From the NCBI RefSeq assembly GCF_954871325.1, contig NC_088775.1, positions 46,415,561-46,479,560 of the forward strand: a DNA stretch of 64,000 nucleotides, read 5' to 3'. Each line of letters begins with the position of its first letter. Position 1 is the first letter of the stretch. Positions 24,782 through 36,865 of the stretch are shown here, in pieces. The stretch comes from Gordionus sp. m RMFG-2023 (taxonomy: Eukaryota; Nematomorpha; Gordioida; Chordodea; Parachordodidae). The position numbers and the translations under genes were made by a program. Under the pieces are notes generated by a model, which ran no database searches, was not told the DNA's origin, and saw only the letters and a program-made list of their open reading frames with translations.

Positions 24782-25880
24782 CAGAGCTGTAAGGAGAGGC
24801 GCTCCTGGAGCGCCGCTATACTTTTTCAAAGACACTTGGAGCGTCCTTCCTTTAAAAAACCAGGAGCGGGAACTAGCTCCTTTTAGGGCTGGAGTGGAGG
24901 AGTGCCGCTCCACCACTCTTTTAAATTTAATGTATAAATTAAATTATTTTTTAAATATTAATAAATCTATTTATTTGTTAATTAATATTCAATAAAAATG
25001 AAATTTTATTTTATTTTATTAAAATTTATGCAATATTAAATGTTGAGCCGAGTTTTATATTGGTTTTTCATATAATCAGTTAAAATATTAAACATCAAGT
25101 TTTTCTTTCTTTTTATATTAGAAATTTCTTGGAAAATCTTGTACATCATTTTAATATCCAATAGTTTTTGATATAATAGATCCAGACATTATAGAAGAAG
25201 ATCGAAATAAAAAATAATAAATTTATTGCAGATTTTCAAATGTATGATGAAAATATTATTGCGGCTATTATCCATCCTGTATTCAAATTAAATGGCAATG
25301 GATAAAAAATGCACAAAATATGAAACTAAAATACAAATTAATTAATTTTTCAAGAAAACAAATTTCTGATGCAAAAGGCGCTACTAGTTCACGGGAACCC
25401 TGCAATGATTTGGAAGATATTTTTGGATTCCATGAAATTGATTATCAGGAAGATAATATATTGGACAAATATTTTTTAAATATTGATATCAAAATTACTA
25501 TTTTTGATAAATTTTCTGAATTAAAAAAGAGTACTCCTGTTGAGCGCCTGTTTATTTATTGTTAAAAAGGTTTTAGAGGAGAAGCGTGGATGTTTGTTAG
25601 ATTCAAATTTAGAAAATTTATTACTTTTAAAAGCTAATAAAAAATTATAAATATATTGATATATTATTTAATGTAAATAAAATTTTTTTGATAAAAAAAT
25701 ATGATTTAATTTCGTGTACTTTCTAAAAAAATGAAAATCAAAGGAGCCGGTATGGAGTGGCACTCCATTACTTGGAGCGGGAGCTAGCTCCTTTTAAAAA
25801 TTTAGCAGCGGGGGCTAGCTCCTTTTGAGAAGGTAGGAGCGGGAGCTAGCTACTTTTAAAAAGGAGCGTTAACAACTCTG
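24782..25880 (+). mobile_element. hAT element (1,099 bp) with perfect 8-bp target duplication and transposase remnant
   Basis: Ends CAGAGCTGTAAGG and, inverted, CAGAGTTGTTAACG. Flanks 24774-24781 and 25881-25888 both read AAATATAT. The subterminal zones repeat GGAGCGGGAGCTAGCTCC-type words. The interior carries the C-terminal end of a hAT transposase, listed separately. Most of the transposase is missing, so it depends on a partner. Confidence 0.9.
25208..25652 (+). pseudogene. hAT transposase C-terminal remnant (dimerisation domain)
   Basis: AAIIHPVFKLN near 25.26 kb, then an 81-codon open piece (25320-25565) ending STPVERLF, the conserved hAT C-terminal motif. One frame shift on, VLEEKRGCLLDSNLENLLLLKAN completes the usual VLxxKRxxLxDxxFExLLxLKxN ending. 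N-terminal BED and most of the catalytic region are absent. Confidence 0.8.
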
Positions 25881-26640
25881 AAATATATTATCAAATTTAA
25901 AATAAATTTAAATTAAGACGCCATTTCATAGGATTTGAAAATTTTATAATATTAGCCGATAACTGATATTTTAAAAAGATGAAATATCGTTTCATTTTTT
26001 TTATTTCAAGTTATAATCTTTATAATGCAATAGAATAAAATAGAAGAATATCATTAAACTATCATTTATTGTTAAATATTGAATTTAAATACATAACATT
26101 AAATATTTTAAGTTTGAGATTCATTCTCTAAGCTTTTTTTTAAGTTCAGAGCGTGAGTTTGGGCCAAAAAATATAGATGCATTATATATGAAGGATATTA
26201 AACAACCAGAACATGGGTGGTGTAATCAGCATTTTCTTAAAGGGTGGCTTTAAGGTGGATTTTCTTCTAGCGCAGGACTTAAAACCAGCTCCTTTATCTA
26301 TGGCTGAGTTACATGTTTTTTTAAATAATTTTGATTTTACACTTTTTGAAATATTAAAATGCTGTTTTTCTTATGAGTTTCATTAATAATTATACATTTT
26401 TTAAAATTTATTCATGGCATATTGTATTCATCATGGGGGATAGAGTGGAAGTTTAATTTTTATTAGCTTAAAAAGATATTTACTAAAACTTTCACATTTG
26501 AAATTTCCCAAGGAGGAAACAACTCCCCTTTGGCTATATCTATCTAAATGAATAAGGGGATATAATGGGGAATCAGCCATAATATATATATAATATAAAA
26601 GAGATGTACCATAAGACTTCTGAGCTAATAACCGGTCCAT
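25881..26640. other. AT-rich DNA without recognisable features
   Basis: No coding signal; the only open frames are short and without similarity. Confidence 0.35.
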
Positions 26641-26644
26641 GAAT

Positions 26645-26940
26645 ACAGTCCTGCAAATTCAAATTTTTTTACCCGGCCTGAAATTTTTATTTATTTTGAG
26701 GTCCGAGTAAGGCCCGACATTTTTAAAGATATAAAAATATGAATAAGATGCATTTATGAAGTAAAAAAAACACTAATTGCTTGGTCTTTAGAGAATTTCT
26801 AATTATTATTTTATCTTGATAAAGGAAGAGGAGGAAAAAATTACTTTCAATATTATTTGTTTATATTCAAGTCCGAGCCCAACCCGATTTAAAAAATTTT
26901 CAAAGCCCGGGCTTCACCAACTTGAAGGGATCTAAGGACC
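26645..26940. mobile_element. Decayed GC-array hAT MITE relic
   Basis: ACAGTCCTGCAAATTC at the left, ACCCGGCCTG, GGTCCGAGTAAGGCCCGAC and, to the right, GTCCGAGCCCAACCCG and AGCCCGGGC. Same style as the GC-array family but with eroded ends. Confidence 0.4.
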
Positions 26941-28304
26941 GGTACTAGAAAAAATATATATTAGATTAGTATATGTAATGTTTGTATAAATTTTTCACCG
27001 ATTCGATCCGATACTTATTATTATTTACCATCTATTCTTTGAACCAATGTCATAAATTTTCCATGTAAAAAACAACTAGCTCTAAATTATGGGCAAAAAA
27101 AACTGTTATATCAAGGAAAGAACTAATTTTATCGTTCCTTTATTTGTTTAAACCAGTAAGGTAAGGTTAAAGAAGCTTTTCCAAGTTCGGCGCGATGATT
27201 AGAACTTGAAACATCAGCTGGAGGCATAAGATTTTCTCGTGGAAGCTAGGCATACTTTTTCTTATATTTTTATTACTCATTGTAAAGCGATTTCTTAAGT
27301 AATTTAAATCCGTTTTTATATCCCTTTGAGAGATCGCACTACGTATGTAGTTATACTCAATTGGTCTGGTATTCCTGGCAGCTAACTGGATTGATATCTT
27401 TGGCTTTAAAATATTTTAACCAGACTGATCATTAATTAAATATCTTTAAACCCTTCATGACTTAGTTTAGCAAATGGGCTTAAAGGCTCTTGTTTTACAA
27501 TAAAGAAAATGGAATCTTAACTGTTTGAAAAAATTCTTCTGCTTAAATTCTTTTTAATATAATTTTTAAACGTAATGCACTAATCTCTTCACCTCTCCAT
27601 TAGAACGTAGATTACCATCCACGTTCTTGGTTATGTTCTATCTTTTACATCGATTTAAGAATTCAACTTGCGGCCCCTTATCCATAACCATGTAACATGG
27701 ACATTCAAAATGAGCAAAAAAATTTGTGCAAACTTCATTGTTAGTTGATTTGATTCTATTCTGAGCGAAAATTGAGGATTTTGATAGATATAACGTTAGT
27801 AGAGGGGCTCATTTATGTATTTTTAACTCATTAAAAACGCTATCATCTTCTGACCATACCCATTGTTTATTCTATTATAATAGATTATATATAAACATGC
27901 TTTTGTTGCAAAATCTGTAATGAAGGGATAATATGTAAGCAGTTTAATAAATATATACAACTTTCATTATAGAGGTTATATGTTTGCTAGTGGTTAATTT
28001 TATACACATTGCTCGTAGTTTAATTTCAAATTTCCCTACGTAGGTTTACACCATACTAAGTAGAATTTTTTCTTCCAACAATATCAAAGCACATGTGACG
28101 GGTATGTTGCTTGAATCGAGAGCCTTTTGAAATATGATAGGTGAGAATCCAAGTAATCTATTATATTTGAAAAGACAAAATGATGTATTTAATCAGAGCT
28201 ATTTTTTTTGAAATTCGAGCTATAGATACGTCTTTTTCAAATCCGTTATGGAGAATTTAGTTTGTGTCAAAAATGTGTTTAAATTGTAGGAAATGGGTAA
28301 TTAT

Positions 28305-29732
28305 TAGTGCTGTAAACATTTCTAAAAAAATCGAACGCGTTCGCGTTCAACGTTCATTGACAAAAATCGAACGCGTTCACGTTCAAGTTCATGTTCAAAA
28401 AAAAAGAACGCGTTCACGTTCATAAAACAGTTCAAAATTATATGATAAATTTTTTTAAAATTTAATTTAATATAAATAAACTTATATTTTTCAATACAAT
28501 ATATTTTGCCATGTTAAAAAATAATATAGTTTTATTTTGATAATATATTATAAAAAATTTTTTTTATTAAATTTTAATAACAATTGTTTCAAAATATTTA
28601 TCTGATAGACAGGAACATTTGGCAGTTAATACGGCATTAGCCTAAAAACACGCTCTACAGGGGCAGATGAGGGGATTGCGGTATTATACTTAATAAACAG
28701 CTCTTTTAACGATTAATTAAAAACATATTGTTTTGTTATTTGCAAAAAATTGATATAAGTTATCCTCCTCCAATCCATTATCTACTGGACAAAAAAAAAT
28801 GGATATCTCGAAATTAACAGTTCTCTAGGGTTTTCAAAGCATTTTTTTCAATAACGATATAAGTTTTTTTTAATAGGTTCGTTCTGTGGAAGTTTTATCC
28901 ATGGCCATTGAAGTTTGAATGCTGGATGTATAATTGCAGAAAGAACATATTGATCCTTATATATATGCTCAAATCTTTGAAAACATAAAATATAAGTAAT
29001 AATTGAGAGTGATAGGTTTAATACTTTTTATTAATCCCATTTAATACGGCGTCTATCAATGGTTGACCATATTTGAGGCCACTAATTTTTTTAATTTTAA
29101 AATAACTATCGCTATTGTTGGGGTCAAATATCCCAAATGCATTATTTTTTTTAATTTAATGATTTAACTTAGTTATATCATATAAAATCAAATAATTAAT
29201 ATTAAAATCAAATGTCGTTTTAAATTGGAACCTGAAGATTTTAACAATATAATACTTTTTGGCCACATTTTACACTTGGTAAGCATTGGATTAGTTCCTT
29301 CAATATAGGATGTTAATGTAAAACATTTATCATATTTGGCCATAGTAATGATAATTCATCTGATTTTGGATTTTCAGAATCAGATGATGAGGATTAAATA
29401 GTAATATCCATGCTTATGCTAATCTATTAAATTAAAATATAAACAATAATATTCAAATTAATAAATTATGTGTTAAAAAAATTGAAATGTGAAAAGGAAA
29501 TACACAGCCGATTAAAAAATATAAATACATTTTTTAAAAAAATTCGGAAATATTAAATTTTTCATATAAATAAAAATATTTTTAAAATTGAATGAACGTT
29601 AAATTCGAACGTGTTCGTCATAAAAAAGGAACGCGTTCACGTTCAAAGTTCGTCAAAAATATAAGGAACGCCGTTCATCATTTTTTTCAAAAAAAAGAAC
29701 TTCGTTCACGAACGCGTTCGTTTACAACACTA
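28305..29732 (-). mobile_element. hAT element (1,428 bp) nested in the LTR-element fossil
   Basis: Ends TAGTGCTGTAAAC and, inverted, TAGTGTTGTAAAC. Flanks 28297-28304 (GTAATTAT) and 29733-29740 (CTAATTAT) give an 8-bp target duplication with one mismatch. Both ends carry GAACGCGTTC palindromes (about six to eight in all), in direct and inverted order, a striking GC-rich array in AT-rich DNA. A transposase remnant is inside. Confidence 0.88.
28570..28760 (-). pseudogene. hAT transposase C-terminal remnant
   Basis: On the minus strand KYNTAIPSSAPVERVF (hAT dimerisation motif), then, after a frameshift, VLTAKCSCLSDKYFETIVI, the standard xLTAKRSxLSDxxFExL ending. The upstream part toward 29.4 kb is too eroded to read. 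Non-functional. Confidence 0.8.
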
Positions 29733-30560
29733 CTAATTATTGATCAGATATTCGTTGATAGTGTGTCGAAAATCACAGCAAATTTGGTTAATACTTCTTT
29801 GTTATTAGTAAGACTCATGATGTGATATTGATATATCGTACTTTCCAAATAATTCCCAGTTGTATTAAAGGATCTACCGCTTTTTATATTCCTTTTTTAT
29901 ATGCATATGGAATTGGTTTGACCCTAGAATATAATTATTTCTGGTGCTTTGTTTTTTAATCATAATTAAATTTTAAAAAATTTTTTACCAAGCATATTAA
30001 CAAATCATAATGGAATTCTTTTGACTAATTGCACATATATAATTCATTGATTTTGTCAATGAAGTTTTAATAATTTTGGATTTTGTATAATAATGTCTCG
30101 TCCTAAACTTGGTATTGGACAATGCAATCAATAATTTTTTCTTTTAATGGAAATGGTGGCTACTATATTAATCAGGAATTCAGAGGAATGTGATTAATTT
30201 TTTTTATTAAATCTTTGAAAGAATTTGGAGATTATAAAAAATCATTTTTTCTATTTATAGTATCTATCCATTTTTCTTTGAAATTGAATTTTTGAATATC
30301 ATGTGGATCTGATTTAATTGCCTTAAGATATATAGATATTGTGAATTAATAATAATTTTTTATTTTGACATACTTTAAAATGTGTCCTACTATGTTGCAA
30401 ATGTATCATGTACTTTATTGCAGCTGTAACATGTGGCTGATTTGGATAGGGGAAGCCAAGAAGAAAATAGAATCCTTCGCATTCTACATAAGGTTGAAAT
30501 GACTGTTGGTTAGTTCCTACTAATTGGACATATTTCTGTATTATTTTATGTTGTACCCAT

Positions 30561-33004
30561 AGCTATTTCCAGAGCTTCATTATATAGATATCATCATGGC
30601 CAATAAACATGTAATATCAATGTTTGTAAAACCTGCAATAAACCAATCACAGGCACATAGCCAGGAATTCACCTTGGAGAGGGATAATTTTTTAAGCTAT
30701 CTAAAAAAAAAATTAAATTTCTTAAATTTATTGAGACTAGTGACTAATAAATATTGCTCATTTCCAATATCTTTAAATAATCTTTAAATTATCAACTATA
30801 AATTTTACATATATAAATTTATGCCCAAAAATGCTGTTATAAAATATTAAAAGATATAACCAGCTTTGTTTTTGGAATCGGATGAAATGACTAAAAATGG
30901 AGTTATTGCATAAATATTATAAATCAGTATAATTATTATCATAAGAAAAATTTAGAAAAACATTGTAGGAAGTTGTAAAAATGTATGTACAAAATTTTAG
31001 TCTAAGTTTACGATATTAAAATATATGTGATTCAAGTTGGGAGGTGATCAAATCCACCACATCATCTCTCACGTTATTTTACCCCTCTTCTTTCAAGTGC
31101 TAACTTTATTATTCAAAAAATAAATTTGACTTGAGGAAGAATAATGAAATACCTTTATCAATCTTCAACAATATAAACTTTTTTGTTGACTAATTGACAT
31201 TAGATAATTAACACTTCATACTTAGTTAAAAAAATTGGCATGAAAATTTAGATACACCATATAAAATAATTAAATAAATGTGTAGCTTTAATGTTATAAA
31301 CATGCTAATTTATGATTTTATTCTTATAAAATTTTATTACAGCTTTTGTCAAAAGTCAAAAACTAACAAATTATGTTAAAAGGCTAGAGTAAAATATTTT
31401 AAAATCTATAAATAAAATTGATGATGTAGAATGTTTATGTAAGTTTAAAATATTAATATAATTTTTAATTAATAAAGTTTAAAATAGGTGTTTTTTATAT
31501 TTAATATATTAATGCTAAAGCAGATGAAAAAGTTGTATGCATGAATAGGTGAAGTCAATGGAGATCAATAGCTCAAAAAATCAGTGTTATAACTCAGAAA
31601 CTACCAAATAAAATAAAAATTAATTTTGGCCATATATATACTATACCTATAAATATTAAGCTACTTGATTTAATTTATTATAAAACTTACACTTTAATCC
31701 CAATATAGTGAGAGAATAGTTTATATCATTTATGCACCATATGTTAATATTTCATAATTTATATCATCATAAATTTAAAAAATAACATTTTATATTGTTA
31801 TGAATAAATAGAAATATTTTAAAATTCAGTGAATGATTTTTATAAAAATTTAAACAAATTCATTAAATGTTTTTCAATAAATCGAATCTCAATCTATTAT
31901 ATAAATATATCAGCAACAATTTTTTGTTTTAAATTCAAATTTATAATTAAAAACATTTATGATAAAAAAGATTTGCAAAGAATTTGGATAATATATAATT
32001 AATAAAAAGCCATCTGTAGGCTTAATAGATTTCATATATACCTGAAGATGTTGGTATTATGTTAATTTATTCTCATATCATGATTATGTTAACGAAAGAC
32101 AAAATCAATATTCTAAAAAAGTTTAGAGGATAGATTCATCTTGATCAAACATATGTGTAGGAAGAAAATAAAATTGGACATAGCCATTTTTGATCTATTT
32201 ACAAATAGAAATTTTTACGAATAAATTCGAATAATCTAGGATAATTTGTGGCAAATTACTTATGGATTACTATATCACTCTTATATATTAATTCTACCAT
32301 TATGTTGAGCTTAAAAATGTAATTATTTAATTATAATAATTTATCAATGATTGGTATATACTACTAGATTTCTACATTAATGCATTTAAATACATACATA
32401 TAGTTGCCATAGCACCATTTTATTGTGGAAAATTGATTAAATGACATTATTGTTCCTTAATTTATAAAATCGAGCTACTGTTAACTGCTATTTTCATACA
32501 CTTAATAAATAAATTTCTAATTTTGTAGTACCTCATAAGATTTTACTCATAAATTATGACAACCATTTGAGATCAAAGAGTAAGATATATAATTTTAATT
32601 CATCAATTACTTGTAGCTGAATTAATTCAAAAAATTATCATAGTTTAATATTGTTTTAATTAATTTAACCATTTGTTAAATCATATAAATTTGAAACTTT
32701 AATTTTCATTTAAGACTTAACCTATTTTTCCTCTATTATTTAATTAATATTTTCTTATTTTTTATTTTATACTTACTTTAATTTTTGAATATTTTTTATT
32801 TATAAATATAAAGAATCAAATATTATATTATTTGCAATCATAATAAAACTTTTATTTTATTTTTTTTGCTGATAAATATTTTTATTTGATTTAAAAACCT
32901 TTACATTTACAATAAAAGGTATAAGCTGTATAAAAAAAATCTATATTATATATATATACTTAAATGTGTTAAAAAAAACTTTTAAATAAAATAAAGAACT
33001 TAAT
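30561..33004. other. Very AT-rich non-coding DNA
   Basis: No gene, inverted-repeat pair or GC-rich patch seen over 2.4 kb. Short ORFs here have no recognisable similarity. Confidence 0.4.
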
Positions 33005-33130
33005 ATCAGGGTTGGGCCGTTACCAATGATCATTGGCCGTTACTCTAAACATATGAGCAGGTTATCTAACTGTTATTCAGAATATGTAACAGTTACAAAA
33101 ACTCTACATTACATTTAAAAAATTTAATCA
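33005..33130. other. Possible single end of a hAT-like element
   Basis: CAGGGTTGGGCCGTTACC with repeated GGCCGTTAC and GTAACAGTTAC words, the style of hAT ends. No matching inverse end was found; a poly-C run follows at 33211-33224. Confidence 0.3.
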
Positions 33131-36100
33131 TTTATTTTCCTACAAGTCATTACACATTAGTTTATAGATGTTAATATAATAACAATAATATATTATGATT
33201 TTAAAAATTTACCCCCCCCCCCCCATATCATCTTTTTTATTATTTAAATTTTGTTTTTTTAAATATCAATTAATTATTATAGTTAATATTATTAAAAAAA
33301 CTAGATATTTATAAATTTAAAAATATAATTTATATTGTTAAATATCTTTTAAATAAATTGAAAAGTATAAGTAACATCTATATTAATTATAGAATCATAG
33401 GGTTTAAAAATGTTTTGAATTGGGAAAAAACTTTAATGTATTTAGATATTTTTAATTCGTTAATTAATACTTAGCCAAAGGCGTGCCATAGTTATTATTT
33501 TGCTAATAACTGGTTTTATTTATTTAAAAAAATTGATAGATGAATTAATAAGTTCCAATCATGCTCTACATATTGTTCATTACTTCTATAATTTTCCTTA
33601 TAACATGATGTCAATCTTAACAATTTATTTTTTTGCCATTGTTTTTCTTTAAAGTATCTACTTAACGTTGAAGCACTAAAAATTATGAAATACGCACTAA
33701 TTATTTACATAAATGACCGAGTGCTCATATCTTTAGATAACTTTACGTTTAAGACATTATATCATAGTTTGTAATTGGTTTTAGAATTCGGATATATTTT
33801 TTTGTTGCTGGCGAAATTGATTCAAAGTTAAATAAGTAATGCAATAAATATTAATGCAAACCAGAGAGTTATAACTTCTATTTTTTCTGCTCTGGTATGA
33901 TTCTAATTTTGACAATTTTTTATTTTTTACCAATAATTTATTTCGCCTTTAAATCCTATGCCAAAAAGAATCAAACGATAAAATATTCTAATAAAGCACT
34001 AATTAATGGTTTGGTACAAGTTTCAGATTTTTCTAAAAATTTGGTTAACTTCATGCTTAAAGCGTGACGAGGTAGTTTTTATTTTTTTTATAACTCAGCG
34101 TCTCTTTTTGATTATAGGCACTAAATGATACCGTACTCCAGTATTTCGTTTATTTTTATATTTTCCCTTCTAACATAGTGCCAATTTTTTACGGATTAAA
34201 TTAATTTACAATTGAGCACTAAACATTAAAATTTTCAGAATAATGTTTCATTTGCTTTTTAATCGTAGGGCTAAAATTTTGTTAATAATAATTTTTTCAT
34301 TTATACTGGCCACTCTACTGGTTAAAGTCAGACATTAATAGAGTACAAAACATTGGCATATTTTAAAAATGGTACCTCCAAACGTTTTGCCAACTTTAAC
34401 AGAGGTGATATAAAGATAACCATGGAAAAATCAATAATATATAATATTTTTTGTAGGAGGGGCCCGTCGAAGCCCGGACAACAGAGTTTATGGGCGAAGC
34501 CCTCTCCCCAAAAATAATTTCAGCCCCCTCCCCTCCATGGATAAATTTTTGCTACTCCACTAAGAATATTATTTGATTTTCTTCTATTTGTTCTATTAAT
34601 CAAATTAGCAAAAAAACGGCATTCGAAGGGAGTGGAGGATGGTGAATTTGTTTTATAACAAATAAAAATTTCTTTTAATATAGTAAAGATATATAATTAC
34701 TTGAATCTGGATATCATTTTAAATTCTTGTAGAATTCAATTCCAACTTTGAAATAAAAAAATTATTTAGAGTTGGTTGCATCTCGGAACTGGGCTTTGCA
34801 TAGGAGATCTTATCTCTAAGGATATTGCAGTTGCCATTAAAATAGTATTGTAGCTTTTTTTTTATTAGAGGATGATAATTCTTAGCATAATTTATAGAAT
34901 GGATGGGAAATTGTGGCTAGATGATTGGCTAGCTTACAGTAAGTCGATGTTAAATATCTTGTCATAACTTTTTTCTAGTCTATTAAATATAAAAATAATT
35001 AAATGAATGAATATTATAATAAATTAAAAATTATAATAGAATAAATACTAACACATATAATATAAAATTATAAATAATTCTGCAATTACATAGTTCTGGT
35101 GTTTGAAGCGTTAATAATTTTTTCCTGGTTATAATTAATATTGTACTGAATCACCATAATAACAATTTTCCTTTTTTTTTATAACGTATATGTTTTTGCA
35201 ACAAGTGATAAAATCTAAGTATATTTTCCAAAAAATCAATTTATTTTTCCTTAAAAACTAGAAGATCTAGTTTGAACAAAGACTTTCAAGTTTAGATTTT
35301 TTTGAAAGCAGCATAAAGTTGGGGTGATACAAATTATTTTATTTAGTAGGGCATGTCATTATTAAGTAACATCTTAAGCTGTTTTGAATGATTTCCGGGT
35401 TTTCTTGCAGAATTCCACAAAGCACTGCATTTAACAGTGTTATATATAATTAAATTTTTTAAAATAACGAAAAACAACTGATATATTACCTAAAAAATGT
35501 AACAGTTATAGAGCTCTTCGTTACATTTTTCAAATTGATAGAATTTCATGGCTATTTGTAAATTTTCCTCCAATTTAGTAACTTGCTGATATGATTAAAC
35601 TATTAATTTTTGGTATAAATTAATTTGTTTAACACAAGATCATTTAATTGTTATCATGATTTATATATAATAATTATATAGTGATGTAACTTAGTTGTAT
35701 ATTTATTTATCTATGTCTGAGCTGCGGCAAGATACCTAGATCTTTTAAATATTAGATAACTATGATGACAAAAAAATAATTAATAAATATAATTATTTAA
35801 TCTTAATTTAATCCAGAATAGGTACGAGTGATGCCAAGTTATAATATCTAATGACTCTGTATATAAGTGTTTTTCATAATATTTATTAATATATTTGTTA
35901 ATGTATTTGTTTTTTTCTCTCACTATTTATAATTTTAGGGGAGCAAAAAATAAAAATCGTCTAAATGTATATCTTATCTGAAAATATTAGTGCGTTATTT
36001 AAATCATTATTTATCTAGTTAAAATTGGTTTTTCAATATTTTATTAAAATATTATAGAGTGTCCTAATTCTATCCTTATATAAAAAAAAAAGTTGCCTTC

Positions 36101-36181
36101 GAGTAATGTCTGTGATTTTGTCGGTAAGTTTATCCTCATACATATAGTTTTATGAAAAATCATATTTTCAAAGGTTGTAGC
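33131..36181. other. AT-rich non-coding DNA
   Basis: No gene recognised. A GC-richer patch at 34455-34550 (AGGAGGGGCCCGTCGAAGCC ... CCCCCTCCCCTCC) may be a poly-G repeat relic. Confidence 0.35.
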
Positions 36182-36394
36182 TAGTGTTGTTAGTGGCCCA
36201 ATTTAGACGATTTTTTAAAACTGCCGGATTAAGATTTTAGCCAAAATAATATCATGTGTTTCGAAATTTGGCAAATAAAGGCACAAACGTTTCTGATATC
36301 TATGAGCAACATCTCAAAGCTTGCACAATATTATTTTGATTAAAATCTTAATTGGGCCGTTTTTAAAAACTCTAATCGGACCTTAACAGCACTA
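36182..36394. mobile_element. Palindromic MITE, copy 2 (213 bp)
   Basis: Starts TAGTGTTGTTAGTGG and ends in the inverse of TAGTGCTGTTAAGG. Much of each half pairs with the other (GATTAAGATTTTAGCCAAAATAAT against ATTATTTTGATTAAAATCTTAAT), so a transcript would fold into one long hairpin. It shares the core GGCACAAACGTTT with copy 1. Confidence 0.7.
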
Positions 36395-36689
36395 GGTGGG
36401 GGTTCAACTCCCACCCTCACCCTATTTACACCACAGAGTATGTGTCTTAATAAAATATAGTATTTTTCCTAATCTGATCACATCAGGCCTAAACAGAAAC
36501 CGCTTAGAAAAACATTTAGTTAATTTCTACTTTTCTTACCCTAAGCTTATTCACTGAACGCTAAAAACAAATTTATTAATAATATTATTTTGAAAAGGCA
36601 CTCATATCTTCCCACTAAATATTAATTAATATTCTCTATCCTTTAGCTGAATTATGGGTAATTATATATATTTGGTTATCATATAGAAA

Positions 36690-36865
36690 TTTGCTAAACA
36701 ACGACTAAATTTTATTGAACTACAATAAGACCCACTTTTATTTTAATATATTATCGGTATCATATGGCCACCTCAGATATTTTATATATCATACCCCGTA
36801 ACACAGAGCCCCCAAAAAACCTGGTTCTTGCTAGATTTAAACCCAGATATGTATTATAGGTGATT
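36690..36865 (-). repeat. Decayed second copy of the tRNA-core element
   Basis: Shares with 21.8-22.05 kb the ordered words AATTTGCTAAA, CAATAAGACCC, TTTAATATATTA, TATATATCAT and a decayed B box (GGTTTAAATCT on the minus strand). Terminal inverted repeats are not preserved. Confidence 0.55.

Larger units (their letters stand above)
27120..30560 (-). mobile_element. Ty3/gypsy-type LTR-retrotransposon fossil, broken, interrupted by a hAT insertion
   Basis: Minus-strand pol fragments: near 29.74-29.93 kb a segment like the start of gypsy reverse transcriptase (PIPYAYKKG, QLGIIW), and near 27.56-27.75 kb a segment like the integrase core (MVMDKGPQVEF, NGEVKRLVHY). No LTRs were found and outer limits are approximate. 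The element is broken many times and clearly old. A hAT element (28305-29732) lies inside it, so the LTR element is older than that insertion. Family assignment is by motif order only. Confidence 0.5.

Noticed and set aside
29592-29825. 77-codon ORF rich in Arg/Lys
   Set aside because: It reads through the GAACGCGTTC array at the right end of a hAT element; composition comes from the repeat.
33005-33130. Complete hAT element starting CAGGGTTGGGCC
   Set aside because: Only one end is visible; no inverse partner or target duplication found in the following kilobases.
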